This document shows positions 47,606 through 57,085 of a stretch of 64,000 nt of DNA, in pieces. Positions within the stretch are counted from its first letter, which is position 1. Every line of letters begins with the position of its first letter. Source of the stretch: SHZI01 sp041396045 (GTDB lineage Bacteria > Pseudomonadota > Gammaproteobacteria > Steroidobacterales > GCA-2729495); assembly GCA_041396045.1 (NCBI GenBank), contig JAWKZI010000013.1:1-64000 (forward strand), read 5' to 3'. Made by a program: the position numbers and the translations under genes. Below the pieces are notes generated by a model, which ran no database searches, was not told the origin of the DNA, and saw only the letters and a program-made list of their open reading frames with translations.

Positions 47606-50600
47606 TCAGCCGGTAAGATCGTCGAGCAGGCGCCTGGCTTCCTGGCGCTGGGCAGAATCGCCTTCCTCGATGACCTCATTCAGAATACTTCGCGCACCAT
47701 CCGGATCGCCCATGTCGACATAGGCACGGGCCAGATCCAGTTTCGTGCCAACTTCGGTCATAGTCGGGCCATCGGGTCCGCGGCGTCTGCCGGTCATAAC
47801 GGCGGTGGGTTCAAGCTCCACACCATCATCCTCGCCAATATCGAAATCGACGGCACTCAACTCACCCGACACATCGCCCAGGGTGTCCGGGCTGGCTGCC
47901 TTGTGCTCGGCAGTATCGTCCAGGGGTGAAATCTGGCCGGACTCGCTGCCGGACTCGCTGGTCGTATCGCGACCGTCGTCCAGCTTGTCCATCGCGTTAC
48001 CGATTTCCGGCAAGTCGAATGTGCCCTCGTCGAGCGCCATACCGCGCATTTCTGCGGTCGAATCGCCCTCAAGCCCTTCGAGCAGATCCGATGCATCTTC
48101 ATCTTCAATGCCGATATCGAACACATCCGAATCGTCGTCGGCGGCCGCATCGTCAGGATTGACTTCTACGGCAGACCCTTCATCGAGGCTGCCGTGCGCC
48201 CCGGTGCCAAGCTCGTCCGCCACCTCGTCGAGTCCGGTGAGATCCAACCCCAGGTCTTCGAGATTGATTTCTTCAGTCTGGTCAGCCGGCGCTGATTTGC
48301 GGGCGTCGCCCTGATCACTATCCTGGCGGTAACCCGGTACGGCACTTTCCAGCGTGGGCGTCTCGAGAGTGCTGCCGCCCGACGGCGTCTCAACCGTCGG
48401 GGTTTCCAGCGTCGGCGATTCCCTGGTCGGCGAGTAGTCCTCGGGGCCCGGGGCCTCGATAGTCGGTACCTCGGACGTCTGGCCCGGCGCAGTCATCGTT
48501 CGACTTACACTGGTATCTTCGATGGATTCGACATCGTCATCCAGGGAACCGAGATCAAAATCCAGGAGATCGGAGGATGGCCCCTGACGGGCCGCAGTCA
48601 GGTCGAGGTCAACGTTTTCCACGTCGCCTTCATCGAAGGAGATATCCACCACGTCCGGGTCCCCGGCCCCGTCGTCGGCCAGGGTCAGATCCAGACCGGC
48701 GCCGCCGGCAACTGCGCCTGCAAACAGCGACTCACCCGGACAGATCTGTTTGCCCATGATGACGATCTTGTTCCAGTTCGGATCATCGGCGCCTTTAAGT
48801 TGCTGCTTGTAGGCTTGGGCTTCCTTGAGGAATGCTTCCTTGTTCTCCCAGATGAAATAAACCTCCAGGAGCTTGAGACGCAGATCGCGCCGACCGGGAC
48901 TCTCGCGCAGCGCCTTGGTCAGTAACTCGGCAGCCTGGTCATACAGGCCGTAGGCCATATGGAACTCGGCCTCGGCAACGACATCGGCCTGGTCGAGTTC
49001 AACCGCACCTTCAGTGCTGATGGTGCGCTCAAGTGGTGTTTCCGCATCGGGATCCCGTGGCACCCGACCGACGGCCGGTGTTGCCTGCGTCCGGTCGTGG
49101 CCATGATCAGCCTTGTCCTGAACGTGGTCTACAGCACCTTCCTCAACGCTGTAACCATCACGGCGTAATGCTGGCTGTGTGCTGGCAGCAGCGCTACCTG
49201 ACATGCCGCCTCGCAGATCGTTGTCGAACTGCCGGGACGCGGCATCGGCTGCTTCCATCCGCCGGCGGCCAAATACTACGAAGGTTCCGACCAGCAACAC
49301 CACAGCTGCTGCGACCAGGAACCAGATGTTGAAGACCAGGCCCATCAAAGTGCCGAGCAACCCGCGGTCGCTTTGCCCACCGGTGCTGCCCGGAGCACGA
49401 GTAGCAGCACGATCTGCCGCGGGACGAGTTGCCGGCTTCGCGACCGGCGCTGTTTCGGCGGCAACGGCTGGCGGCTGCTCGCCGGCAGCGCTTGCCAGAT
49501 CGCCTGAATCAGTGGTGTCTGCCGGCGTGCCCAGGTCGGTGGCCGCCCCGGTCGCTGAATCTGTCACTGGCGCCTGCGCTGGCTGCCCGCCCTCAAGCTG
49601 GCTGACCCGATCCTGCAATGCCTTGAGCTGGCTGTCTTTGAGGTTGAGCAGCCGCTGTTTTTCGGCCAGTTCCCGCTCTAGTGCCGCCCGTTCAGCGGCT
49701 GTGCCGGTACCTTCACCGCCTGCCGCTGATGTCGAACCAGGCCGGTTGGCGGCAGTGGACTCTGTTGGCGGAACCAGCTGCAGGCGTGCCGGAGGCGGCG
49801 TACCGCCGTCTCCTGCCGTTCGCTCGCCGGAACGCCAGGCATCATCCTGACGCAACACTTCGGCTGTCGCCTGGCTGGCGGATACCGCGCCAAGGTCGGC
49901 GCCGGCCGGAATCCGCAGGACAGCACCCTTGTGGAGCCGGTTGATATTGCCCGCGAAGGCTTCCGGATTGGCGCGGTAGAGCGCCATCATCATCTGGTTT
50001 ACCGACAGGTTTGTGCCTGCATCGATACCACCGACCTCAGACAGCAGACGCTCGGAAATTCTCCACAGGGTCTCATTGGCCTGCACTGGCCCATAGGCGG
50101 CCTGGCCACTGGCGTTTGTCGTTACGTTGCCGGTAGCAGGTGCCGGACTGGGCGCCGAACGTTCAGGCGCCACGGCTGCGCTGTCTCTACGGATAGGTGC
50201 CGGCAGGGGTGCTGGCCCGGCTGCCGCTGGCGCGGCGGTCGCGACTTGCGGTGTTCCAGCCGTGGAATCTGATCGCCGGAATGCCGGTGGATCCAGCAGC
50301 ACTGTGTATTCACGCAACAGACGACCCTGGGGCCAGGTGACGTCCAGCAAGAGGGAAATCAGGGGCTCGCTAACCGGTTTGGTGGATGTAACCCGAATTA
50401 CCGTACGGCCGGTATCGCGCTCGACCCGAAAACGCAGATCGTCGAGGAACCCCGGGCGGTCAACGCCAAAGCGCTGGAAGGTCGCCACCGGCGCCAACTG
50501 CACGCTGAGCTGACCCGGATCCTCGCTGCCATCAACACTGACCGGGATCTCAGCAACAAAGGGCTGATTGAGGGCCGACTGGAGCTTTATTTCACCGAGG

Positions 50601-50671
50601 CCTACGGCTGCGGCGGTTAACGGAAGTAGTACCGCCAGCAGCGGGACTGCAGCGAGTCGAACTCGTGGCAT
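47606..50671 (-). CDS. fimV: FimV/HubP-family polar organiser for type IV pili
   Basis: About 1021 aa from MPRVRLAAVPLLAVLLPLTA. Signal peptide, then the conserved FimV N-terminal domain (GLGEIKLQSALNQPFVAEIP), and a periplasmic LysM-like region (ETLWRISERLL, NQMMMALYRANPEAFAGNIN). A coiled-coil follows (ERELAEKQRLLNLKDSQLKA), then one membrane helix (NIWFLVAAAVVLLVGTFVVF near residue 450). The acidic cytoplasmic half has imperfect PTLETPTVETP-type repeats and a C-terminal TPR-like FimV domain ending ARSILNEVIEEGDSAQRQEA. FimV organises the pole, type IV pili and c-di-GMP/cAMP signalling. Confidence 0.94.
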   Translation of the reverse strand: MPRVRLAAVPLLAVLLPLTAAAVGLGEIKLQSALNQPFVAEIPVSVDGSEDPGQLSVQLAPVATFQRFGVDRPGFLDDLRFRVERDTGRTVIRVTSTKPVSEPLISLLLDVTWPQGRLLREYTVLLDPPAFRRSDSTAGTPQVATAAPAAAGPAPLPAPIRRDSAAVAPERSAPSPAPATGNVTTNASGQAAYGPVQANETLWRISERLLSEVGGIDAGTNLSVNQMMMALYRANPEAFAGNINRLHKGAVLRIPAGADLGAVSASQATAEVLRQDDAWRSGERTAGDGGTPPPARLQLVPPTESTAANRPGSTSAAGGEGTGTAAERAALERELAEKQRLLNLKDSQLKALQDRVSQLEGGQPAQAPVTDSATGAATDLGTPADTTDSGDLASAAGEQPPAVAAETAPVAKPATRPAADRAATRAPGSTGGQSDRGLLGTLMGLVFNIWFLVAAAVVLLVGTFVVFGRRRMEAADAASRQFDNDLRGGMSGSAAASTQPALRRDGYSVEEGAVDHVQDKADHGHDRTQATPAVGRVPRDPDAETPLERTISTEGAVELDQADVVAEAEFHMAYGLYDQAAELLTKALRESPGRRDLRLKLLEVYFIWENKEAFLKEAQAYKQQLKGADDPNWNKIVIMGKQICPGESLFAGAVAGGAGLDLTLADDGAGDPDVVDISFDEGDVENVDLDLTAARQGPSSDLLDFDLGSLDDDVESIEDTSVSRTMTAPGQTSEVPTIEAPGPEDYSPTRESPTLETPTVETPSGGSTLETPTLESAVPGYRQDSDQGDARKSAPADQTEEINLEDLGLDLTGLDEVADELGTGAHGSLDEGSAVEVNPDDAAADDDSDVFDIGIEDEDASDLLEGLEGDSTAEMRGMALDEGTFDLPEIGNAMDKLDDGRDTTSESGSESGQISPLDDTAEHKAASPDTLGDVSGELSAVDFDIGEDDGVELEPTAVMTGRRRGPDGPTMTEVGTKLDLARAYVDMGDPDGARSILNEVIEEGDSAQRQEARRLLDDLTG

Positions 50672-50792
50672 CACCAATCCCCGAATGAAGCCTCGGCGCC
50701 CCCCTCATCGTGGAGCCCAGGGAGCCGATAGCCTAGAAGTAGAACCAACTATATCTCATATGCTTCGGTCGCGTAAGGCGGAGCAGCACGAT

Positions 50793-51865
50793 TCAGAGGT
50801 AATCACGAATCAAGATTTCGGCGATCTGCACGCTGTTGAGCGCAGCTCCTTGCGGATGTTATCCGAGACCACCCACAGATTGATGCCCTGCTTGCAGGAA
50901 ATGTCCTCGCGAATTCGACCAACGTAAACCGCGTCATTGTTGGCGCCCTCGGTAACTGCAGTCGGATATCCGCCGAGGCGAGCCTCGTCTACTACCGTGA
51001 TGCCCGGCGCACTTGCCAGCAGGTCCCGCACCTCGGCCGCACTGATCTTTTTCCGGGTTTCGATATGAATTGCCTCGGAATGACCGGAAAATACCGGCAC
51101 CCTCACAGTCGTCGGATTCACCTGGATGGACTCGTCGCCCAGAATCCTGCGGGTCTCCCACACCATCTTCATTTCTTCTTTGGTGTAGCCGTTTTCCTGA
51201 AAATCATCGATGTGGGGGACCACGTTGAACGCGATCTGCTTGGCCGCGCCGACGGTTTCAACCGGCTTCGCGTTGAGGAGCTGCGCGGTCTGGGCTGCCA
51301 GTGCCTCCACGGACCGGCGACCAGCGCCAGAAACCGACTGATAGGTGGCGACATTGACCCGGCTGATACCCACCGCATCATGAATGGGCTTCAGCGCGAC
51401 AACCATCTGGATCGTCGAGCAATTCGGGTTGGCAATGATATTGCGGCGCGTGTACTCAGCGATATCGTGGGGGTTGACCTCCGGCACAACCAGCGGAACG
51501 TCAGCGTCACGGCGAAAGTGTGAGGTGTTGTCGATGACCACACAGCCCGCATCGCCGGCGCGTGGCGCATAAATGGCGGATACGCTGCCACCCGCCGAAA
51601 ACAAACCGATATCCACACCGGCGAAATCGAAGGTCGCCAGGTCGCGCACGCGACAGGTCTTGCCGTTGAAGGTCACCGTCTTGCCGACCGACCGTTCGCT
51701 GGCCAGCGGAACCAGCGTTTCGACCGGGAAATTGCGTTGTTCGAGTATCTGCAGAAGGGTCTCACCGACCAGCCCGGTAGCACCCACCACCGCAACGCGA
51801 TAGGCAGCTTTGTTGGACCTTAAGTTCCGGGGAGCGGGCGAGGCGGACATGGGCGTGCTACTCAT
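50793..51865 (-). CDS. asd: Aspartate-semialdehyde dehydrogenase, frameshift near C-terminus
   Basis: NADP-binding VAVVGATGLVGETLLQILEQ, catalytic Cys in NPNCSTIQMVVALKPI, and the active-site His region SGHSEAIHIET. The frame ends at 50810 with an atypical tail (ELRSTACRSPKS), while the expected tail GAALNSVQIAEILIRDYL runs in another frame to a TGA at 50793; one G is missing at about 50849. The first ~18 residues (ASPAPRNLRSNKA) are not conserved, so an internal start is possible. Asd feeds lysine, diaminopimelate, threonine and methionine synthesis. Confidence 0.93.
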
Positions 51866-51918
51866 GGATGAAGTGAGGTGAAGTAAATTACTTTGCCTAA
51901 GGATACTGCTTTCAGACT

Positions 51919-53025
51919 CTACGATCTGCGCCGCACTGCCTCTACAGCCGGAGTCGTTGATTGCACGTCGGCATTCTGCGCCCGGTGCCGCAGGTAGTGA
52001 TCCAGAATGACGATCGCCAGCATCGCCTCACCGATCGGCGTGGCCCGCAGACCAACGCAGGGATCGTGGCGGCCGGTCGTGACCACCGAAGTGGCATCGC
52101 CCTCTTCGTCCACCGTGTCACCCGGAAGTCGAAGACTCGAAGTCGGCTTCAGGGCCATGCTGACCAGAATATCCTGGCCGGTTGAAATGCCGCCCAGCAC
52201 CCCACCCGAGGCATTCCTGCGGAATCCGCCCGGTGTGATCTCGTCGCGGTGTTCGGTGCCCTTCTGCGCTACTACAGCAAAACCTGCGCCGAGCTCTACC
52301 GCGCGGACTGCATTGATGCTCATCATCGCGTGGGCAATGTCTGCCTCCAGCTTGTCGAATACCGGTTCGCCCAGGCCAGCCGGCACACCGCTGGCAACCA
52401 CATTGATCCGCGCCCCGATGGAGTTGCCTTCCTTGCGGAGGGCATCCATGTACGCCTCCAGTTCGGCGACACGGCCCGGATCCGGACAGAAGAACGGATT
52501 TTCATCGACGGTATTGAGGTCAACGACATCCAGGACCAGTGGGCCGAGTTGCCGCAGATAGCCACGAATTTCAACGCCCAGGCGCAGTTGCAGATATTTG
52601 CGGGCGATAGCGCCCGCCGCCACGCGCATGGCTGTCTCACGGGCCGACGAGCGACCGCCGCCGCGATAATCGCGGATCCCGTACTTCTGCTGATAGCTGT
52701 AGTCGGCATGACCCGGCCGGAAACGGTCCTTGATCTTCCGGTAGTCACCGGACTTCTGGTCGACGTTTTCGATGAGCAACCCGATTGGTGTGCCGGTAGT
52801 CAGCCCCTCAAACACACCGGACAGTATCTTCACGGCGTCCGGCTCCCGGCGCTGGGTCGTGTGCCGGGACTTGCCCGGGCGGCGCCGTTCCAGGTCCTTC
52901 TGGATATCGGCTTCGGCAAGCGGCATGCCCGGTGGGCAACCATCAACTATGCACCCGATCGCCGGCCCATGACTTTCGCCAAAGGTCGTGACCGTGAATG
53001 ACTTGCCAATCGAATTGCCGGACAT
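51919..53025 (-). CDS. aroC: Chorismate synthase
   Basis: 368 aa. GESHGPAIGCIVDGCPPGMP at the N-terminus, RPGHADYSYQQKYGIRDYRG and GGRSSARETAMRVAAGAIAR as FMN/EPSP-site blocks, and GISTGQDILVSMALKPTSS near the C-terminus. It forms chorismate, the substrate of the XanB2-like enzyme at 36.2 kb. The short C-terminal extension after HYLRHRAQ is not conserved. A 42-nt gap separates it from prmB upstream. Confidence 0.97.
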   Translation of the reverse strand: MSGNSIGKSFTVTTFGESHGPAIGCIVDGCPPGMPLAEADIQKDLERRRPGKSRHTTQRREPDAVKILSGVFEGLTTGTPIGLLIENVDQKSGDYRKIKDRFRPGHADYSYQQKYGIRDYRGGGRSSARETAMRVAAGAIARKYLQLRLGVEIRGYLRQLGPLVLDVVDLNTVDENPFFCPDPGRVAELEAYMDALRKEGNSIGARINVVASGVPAGLGEPVFDKLEADIAHAMMSINAVRAVELGAGFAVVAQKGTEHRDEITPGGFRRNASGGVLGGISTGQDILVSMALKPTSSLRLPGDTVDEEGDATSVVTTGRHDPCVGLRATPIGEAMLAIVILDHYLRHRAQNADVQSTTPAVEAVRRRS

Positions 53026-53066
53026 CTTTATCAGCTTTGCCTGTGCTTATTTCACCAGTATCAGTT

Positions 53067-54020
53067 TCACCGGGCGCCTGGATCGCGATCCAGCATGGCC
53101 AGTTCGGCGGCACTGACCAGCGCTACCCCGTCACCGCCCGCCAACAGCTCTGGCCAGATAAATGGCAGCGTCGGAAAGCGTTGCTCCAACCGGCTGGCAC
53201 CGGCCCCGACCTCAAGCGCCAACCAGCCGCGAGCCGTCAGGAAAGGAGCCGCATGGTGCAGGATTCTGGCCGGCGTTTCCATCCCGTCGTCACCGGAAAC
53301 CAGAGCGAGGCGCGGTTCGTGAAGGTATTCCGGCGGGAAGGTCTCAACGTCGCCTTCCGGCACATACGGCGGGTTGCTCACGATCAGGTCGAAAGGTGCG
53401 CCATGGCCGGTGGCGGGATACAAATCTGTCTCAATCAGCGACACCTGCGCCTCGACGCCATGGCGCCGCACATTCATTGCGGCAACTGCGAGCGCATCAG
53501 CACTGATGTCCGTTGCCACAACCTGGCAGGCCGGAAACGCCCGCGCCAAAGCAATGGCAATACAACCGCTACCCGTTCCGATTTCCAGAATCCGGTGAAC
53601 CCGCTCCGGATCCAGCCAGGGTTCGAACCGGGCGGCGATCAGCTCGGCAAATGGCGAACGTGGCACCAGCACCCTGTCATCGACGTAAAAAGGCAGCCCG
53701 GCGAACCAGGCCTCGTGCGTCAGATACGGCAGGGGCTGACGGGTGCGCAACCGCGCGTCCAGCAGCGCGTCGATCTTCGCCAGGTCGCTGTGCGGCACTG
53801 GGAGCTTGTAGGCGCGCTGCGCATCATCATGATTGAGGCCCATGGCGTGGAAGACCAGTGCTGCCGCTTCATCCCTGGCATTGTCGGTGCCATGACCAAA
53901 ATAGACTTTGCCGCGCTCCAGTCGCCGGGCGCAGGTACCGATGGCCTCAGCAACCGTTGATGGCTCGTCAGTGATCGCCGGGCGGCGGGGGGTGTCGCCA
54001 GTACCTGTTCGTCGTGTCAT
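53067..54020 (-). CDS. prmB: 50S ribosomal protein L3 N5-glutamine methyltransferase
   Basis: 317 aa from MTRRTGTGDTPRRPAITDEP; the 57 residues upstream in the open frame overlap the divergent promoter region and are not conserved. Motif I ILEIGTGSGCIAIALARAFP, acidic VATDISADAL, and catalytic NPPYVPEGD in FDLIVSNPPYVP. QPLPYLTHEAWFAGLPFYVD separates PrmB from PrmC. It is divergent from psd and adjacent to aroC, the arrangement seen in E. coli and others. Confidence 0.93.
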   Translation of the reverse strand: MTRRTGTGDTPRRPAITDEPSTVAEAIGTCARRLERGKVYFGHGTDNARDEAAALVFHAMGLNHDDAQRAYKLPVPHSDLAKIDALLDARLRTRQPLPYLTHEAWFAGLPFYVDDRVLVPRSPFAELIAARFEPWLDPERVHRILEIGTGSGCIAIALARAFPACQVVATDISADALAVAAMNVRRHGVEAQVSLIETDLYPATGHGAPFDLIVSNPPYVPEGDVETFPPEYLHEPRLALVSGDDGMETPARILHHAAPFLTARGWLALEVGAGASRLEQRFPTLPFIWPELLAGGDGVALVSAAELAMLDRDPGAR

Positions 54021-54106
54021 GAATTGTGCCCCGTTCCCTGTGGCCTGATGCATTGGCTGTGGATGTATAGAATACGTGGCTGCCGTGCGCCCGGAACCAA
54101 TCGCTG

Positions 54107-55003
54107 ATGCTGGCCTCCCTGTTGGACCACGCTTTTGTCCTGTTTCAGCGGCTTTTGCCCGAACAATTGCTGGGCCGCTGGGTCCGTGCACTCACGCGAG
54201 CGCGCACCCCCTGGCTACGCACTTTTCTCATCCGCGCCTTCATCAAGACCTATCCAGTCAATCTGAGCGAGGTTGAAAATCCGGAACCAGAGGCCTGGGA
54301 AAACGTGAATGCGTTCTTCACTCGCCCGCTCAGACCAGGCGTCCGGCCTGTCGCACCGGGCAACACTACAGTCGTCTGTCCATGCGATGGCATGCTCGAA
54401 GACCTCGGCTATGCCAGCGGGCAAATGCTGCTACAGGCCAAGCGCTTTCGCTATCGGCTGGCGGATCTGCTGGCCATGGATGAAACCGAAGCCCTTCCCT
54501 TCCATGGCGGCGGTACCGCAACAATCTACCTGGCACCACAGGACTACCATCGGGTTCATATGCCACTGTCGGCCCGGGTCACGGACACTGTCTATGTTCC
54601 GGGTCGCCGCTGGGCGGTAAACCGACGCACGGTACGGGCAGTGAATGGCCTGTTTGCCGCCAATGAGCGGGTCATCGTCTGGTGCGAATCGGATTCGGGT
54701 CGCTTTGCTGTGGTCCTGGTTGGTGCCCTGAACGTTGCGAGCATCTCCCTGGCCTGGTGCGGGGAAATCCCCTCCGGCAAACAGGTGGTTCGCACTCACT
54801 ATCCCGTCGATGATCCTGCCTTGCGCATTCCGGCTGGCGGCCTGCTCGGACAGTTCAACCTGGGCTCTACCGTGATCATCGTTGCCGAGCACGGACTGAT
54901 GCACTGGGATACGAACCGATCGGCAGATGGCGGCCAACTGCCCGCCCCGGTACGCATGGGAACCAGGATTGGCACGGCTCCCGCACCGGACGCAGCATCA
55001 TGA
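54107..55003 (+). CDS. psd: Phosphatidylserine decarboxylase proenzyme
   Basis: 298 aa. VNAFFTRPLRPGVRPVAP near residue 65, FHGGGTATIYLAPQDYHRVH with conserved His residues, VNGLFAANERV, and the self-cleavage motif LGST in FNLGSTVII near residue 253 (cleavage before Ser creates the pyruvoyl group). It makes phosphatidylethanolamine at the inner membrane. Its stop lies 13 nt before epmA, and E. coli also keeps psd near epmA. Confidence 0.96.
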   Translation: MLASLLDHAFVLFQRLLPEQLLGRWVRALTRARTPWLRTFLIRAFIKTYPVNLSEVENPEPEAWENVNAFFTRPLRPGVRPVAPGNTTVVCPCDGMLEDLGYASGQMLLQAKRFRYRLADLLAMDETEALPFHGGGTATIYLAPQDYHRVHMPLSARVTDTVYVPGRRWAVNRRTVRAVNGLFAANERVIVWCESDSGRFAVVLVGALNVASISLAWCGEIPSGKQVVRTHYPVDDPALRIPAGGLLGQFNLGSTVIIVAEHGLMHWDTNRSADGGQLPAPVRMGTRIGTAPAPDAAS

Positions 55004-55016
55004 ACCGGGGCCGGGT

Positions 55017-56063
55017 GTGAGTGACTGGCGGCCGACGGCATCATGGGCAACGCTGCACCAGCGGGCACGTTTGCTGGCGGGCACCCGCGGGTTTTTTGCC
55101 GATCGAGACCTGCTGGAAGTCGAAACACCAGCCCTGATCCAGCACGCTGTCACGGATCCGCAACTGCAAAACATGGTTGTGCAGCACCAGAGTGGCCAGC
55201 ACCTTTTCCTGCACACCTCGCCGGAATTCCACATGAAGCGCCTGTTGGCTGCCGGCGCCCCGGATATCTGGCAACTTGCCAAGGTCTTTCGCGATGGTGA
55301 AGCCGGTCGGCGCCACGAGCCGGAATTTACGCTGGTCGAGTGGTATCGCCACGGCTTTAGCCTGCAGCAGATGGCGGAAGAGACCTGCGCGCTCCTCGAA
55401 CAACTGGCCAGGCTGATCGCTGACCAAAGCAACGTGGCGCGAGGCGCGCCTCGTACAGCACCGGTCTACTGGAGTTACCGCCAGCTGTTTCAGACTGCGC
55501 TGGGTATCGACCCACTGGGAGCAACCGCGGTTGAACTGGAAAACTGTGCCCGGAAGGTGCTTGGCGATCAATGCGCGATCACTACAGCCACCAGGACCAG
55601 CACGGACCCTGGTTCAGAAACTGACGATGTACGACTGTGGCTGGACTTGTTGATGACACACGTCGTGGAACAGCGGCTTGCCGAAACTTTTCTGGCGGTG
55701 ATTTCCGGTTACCCGGCATCGCAAGCAGCTTTGGCACGGCTGGATCCGGTCGATCCGCGTGTGGCCGAGCGCTTCGAGGTATACCTGTGCGGGATAGAAG
55801 TTGCCAATGGATACCGCGAGCTTCGGGATCCCGCCGAACACCGGCAACGCTTTGCAGCCGATCGGGCCGCCAGATTGCGGCTGGGCTATCGCGATACAAG
55901 GCCCGATGTCGACCTCATTGCGGCGATTGAACAGGGGCTACCCGACTGTGCGGGTGTGGCCGTCGGCTTTGACCGGGTTCTGATGGTGCTACTGGGGCTG
56001 CGCGACATTCAGTCCGCCATCACCTTTCCGGTACTGCCCAATAAACCCGCCCCAAGAGACTGA
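55017..56063 (+). CDS. epmA: EF-P--(R)-beta-lysine ligase
   Basis: 348 aa from GTG 55017 (VSDWRPTASWATLHQRARLL), slightly longer than E. coli EpmA. Class II aminoacyl-tRNA-synthetase fold without an anticodon-binding domain: LHTSPEFHMKRLLAAGAPDI, FRDGEAGRRHEPEFTLVEWY (motif 2) and GVAVGFDRVLMVLLGLRDIQ (motif 3). FEVYLCGIEVANGYRELRD is typical of EpmA. It attaches beta-lysine to Lys34 of EF-P. It is convergent with efp, stops 16 nt apart. Confidence 0.95.
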   Translation: MSDWRPTASWATLHQRARLLAGTRGFFADRDLLEVETPALIQHAVTDPQLQNMVVQHQSGQHLFLHTSPEFHMKRLLAAGAPDIWQLAKVFRDGEAGRRHEPEFTLVEWYRHGFSLQQMAEETCALLEQLARLIADQSNVARGAPRTAPVYWSYRQLFQTALGIDPLGATAVELENCARKVLGDQCAITTATRTSTDPGSETDDVRLWLDLLMTHVVEQRLAETFLAVISGYPASQAALARLDPVDPRVAERFEVYLCGIEVANGYRELRDPAEHRQRFAADRAARLRLGYRDTRPDVDLIAAIEQGLPDCAGVAVGFDRVLMVLLGLRDIQSAITFPVLPNKPAPRD

Positions 56064-56079
56064 CCAGTCGCGATATTCC

Positions 56080-56646
56080 CTACTTCACCCTGGACACGTA
56101 GGCCATCGAACGGGTATCAACCTTGATCACCTCGCCCTGATTAAGGAACAGTGGCACTTTGACCACGGCGCCCGTTTCCAGCGTTGCGGGCTTCATGCCG
56201 CCGGTGGCGGTGTCGCCACGGACGCCCGGGTCAGTCTCAACGATGGCAAGTTCTACAAAAATCGGCGGAACGACCGTCAGCGGGACGCCATTCCACAGGG
56301 TTACCGTGCACGTATCCTGCTCACGCAACCATTGTTTGGCCTCATCGACCGCCGTACTGGATGCGGGGAGCTGCTCGAAGGTTTCGGGATCCATGAAGTA
56401 CCACATGTCCCCGTCGCTATAGAGGTACTGCATGGGCCGGTCCACAACGTCGGCCGACTCAATCGAGTCGCTGTTGCGAAACGTCTTCTCCACTGTTCGG
56501 CCCGTCCGCAGATTGCGGATTCGAACCCGGTTGAATGCCTGGCCTTTGCCCGGCTTGACGAACTCATTGTCGACAACGGCACAGGGATCGCCATCGATCA
56601 ACACCTTGCTGCCACCCCGAAGATCACTTGCGCTGTAACTGGCCAT
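56080..56646 (-). CDS. efp: Elongation factor P
   Basis: 188 aa, usual length. N-terminal KOW-like domain with the modified lysine at position 34 in EFVKPGKGQAFNRVRI, then two OB-like domains and the C-terminal TGMK-like block (VRGDTATGGMKPATLETGAV, VPLFLNQGEVIKVDTRSMAY). It relieves ribosome stalling at polyproline. The Lys34 context and the epmA/epmB neighbours indicate the beta-lysylated type rather than the rhamnosylated Arg32 type. Confidence 0.97.
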   Translation of the reverse strand: MASYSASDLRGGSKVLIDGDPCAVVDNEFVKPGKGQAFNRVRIRNLRTGRTVEKTFRNSDSIESADVVDRPMQYLYSDGDMWYFMDPETFEQLPASSTAVDEAKQWLREQDTCTVTLWNGVPLTVVPPIFVELAIVETDPGVRGDTATGGMKPATLETGAVVKVPLFLNQGEVIKVDTRSMAYVSRVK

Positions 56647-56667
56647 TGGTTCCCATTCAGTTGAATC

Positions 56668-56690
56668 GTAAAGGGGACGCTACCCTTTAC
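56668..56690. repeat. Short palindromic repeat, copy 1 (core aaggggacgctaccctt)
   Basis: A 23-bp imperfect palindrome with 8-bp arms GTAAAGGG / CCCTTTAC just upstream of efp. The same 17-bp core recurs at 59867-59913. Consistent with a REP-type dispersed repeat. Confidence 0.7.
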
Positions 56691-57010
56691 GCCCCATTAC
56701 GCTGTTGCTCAGCCGGCTATTCTAGCCCGATCCATGCTGCACGACATTCCGGGTGCGAGACGCTTGCCGGCAAGCCTGGTGAGTCGGTCACTTTTGCCGG
56801 GGAAATGCACCAAATCTATTAGCTACGAGTTTTGCTTCTGGACAATTGGTCGCTCGATCCCGATCGTTGGGTTTTGCCAACTAACGCCATTGACTCGCTC
56901 CCAGTGAATGCCCGGCAATGGCGCAAGCACGTCGAATTGGCGTCGGCAATCCTTACACCCTGATCAGAAAAGGATTCTAAAAATCACGTAATCCTGCATG
57001 ATTGATGGGC
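56691..57010. other. Gene-free stretch upstream of the PEP-CTERM gene
   Basis: About 320 nt between the efp-side repeat and the sigma-54 promoter. The frames in it are short and not gene-like. Binding sites for a sigma-54 activator would be expected here, but no inverted repeat stands out strongly enough to call. Confidence 0.4.
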
Positions 57011-57026
57011 TGGCATGTTTATTGCT
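57011..57026 (+). promoter_or_regulatory. Sigma-54 (-24/-12) promoter of the PEP-CTERM gene
   Basis: TGGCATGTTTATTGCT matches the consensus TGGCAYR-N4-TTGCW at all key bases, with exact GG-GC spacing. It lies about 60 nt before the ATG at 57086, leaving a ~45-nt leader. RpoN control of PEP-CTERM genes through a PrsK/PrsR-type system is known in other bacteria. Confidence 0.75.
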
Positions 57027-57085
57027 TTATCTGGCTTTCTCTCCGACGCCATACCGCACGGAGATACATTCAGTCAGGGCATTCC

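Noticed and set aside
52249..53001. ~250-codon plus-strand frame opposite aroC
   Set aside because: Antisense to chorismate synthase with its motifs intact; no ribosome site or recognisable domain.
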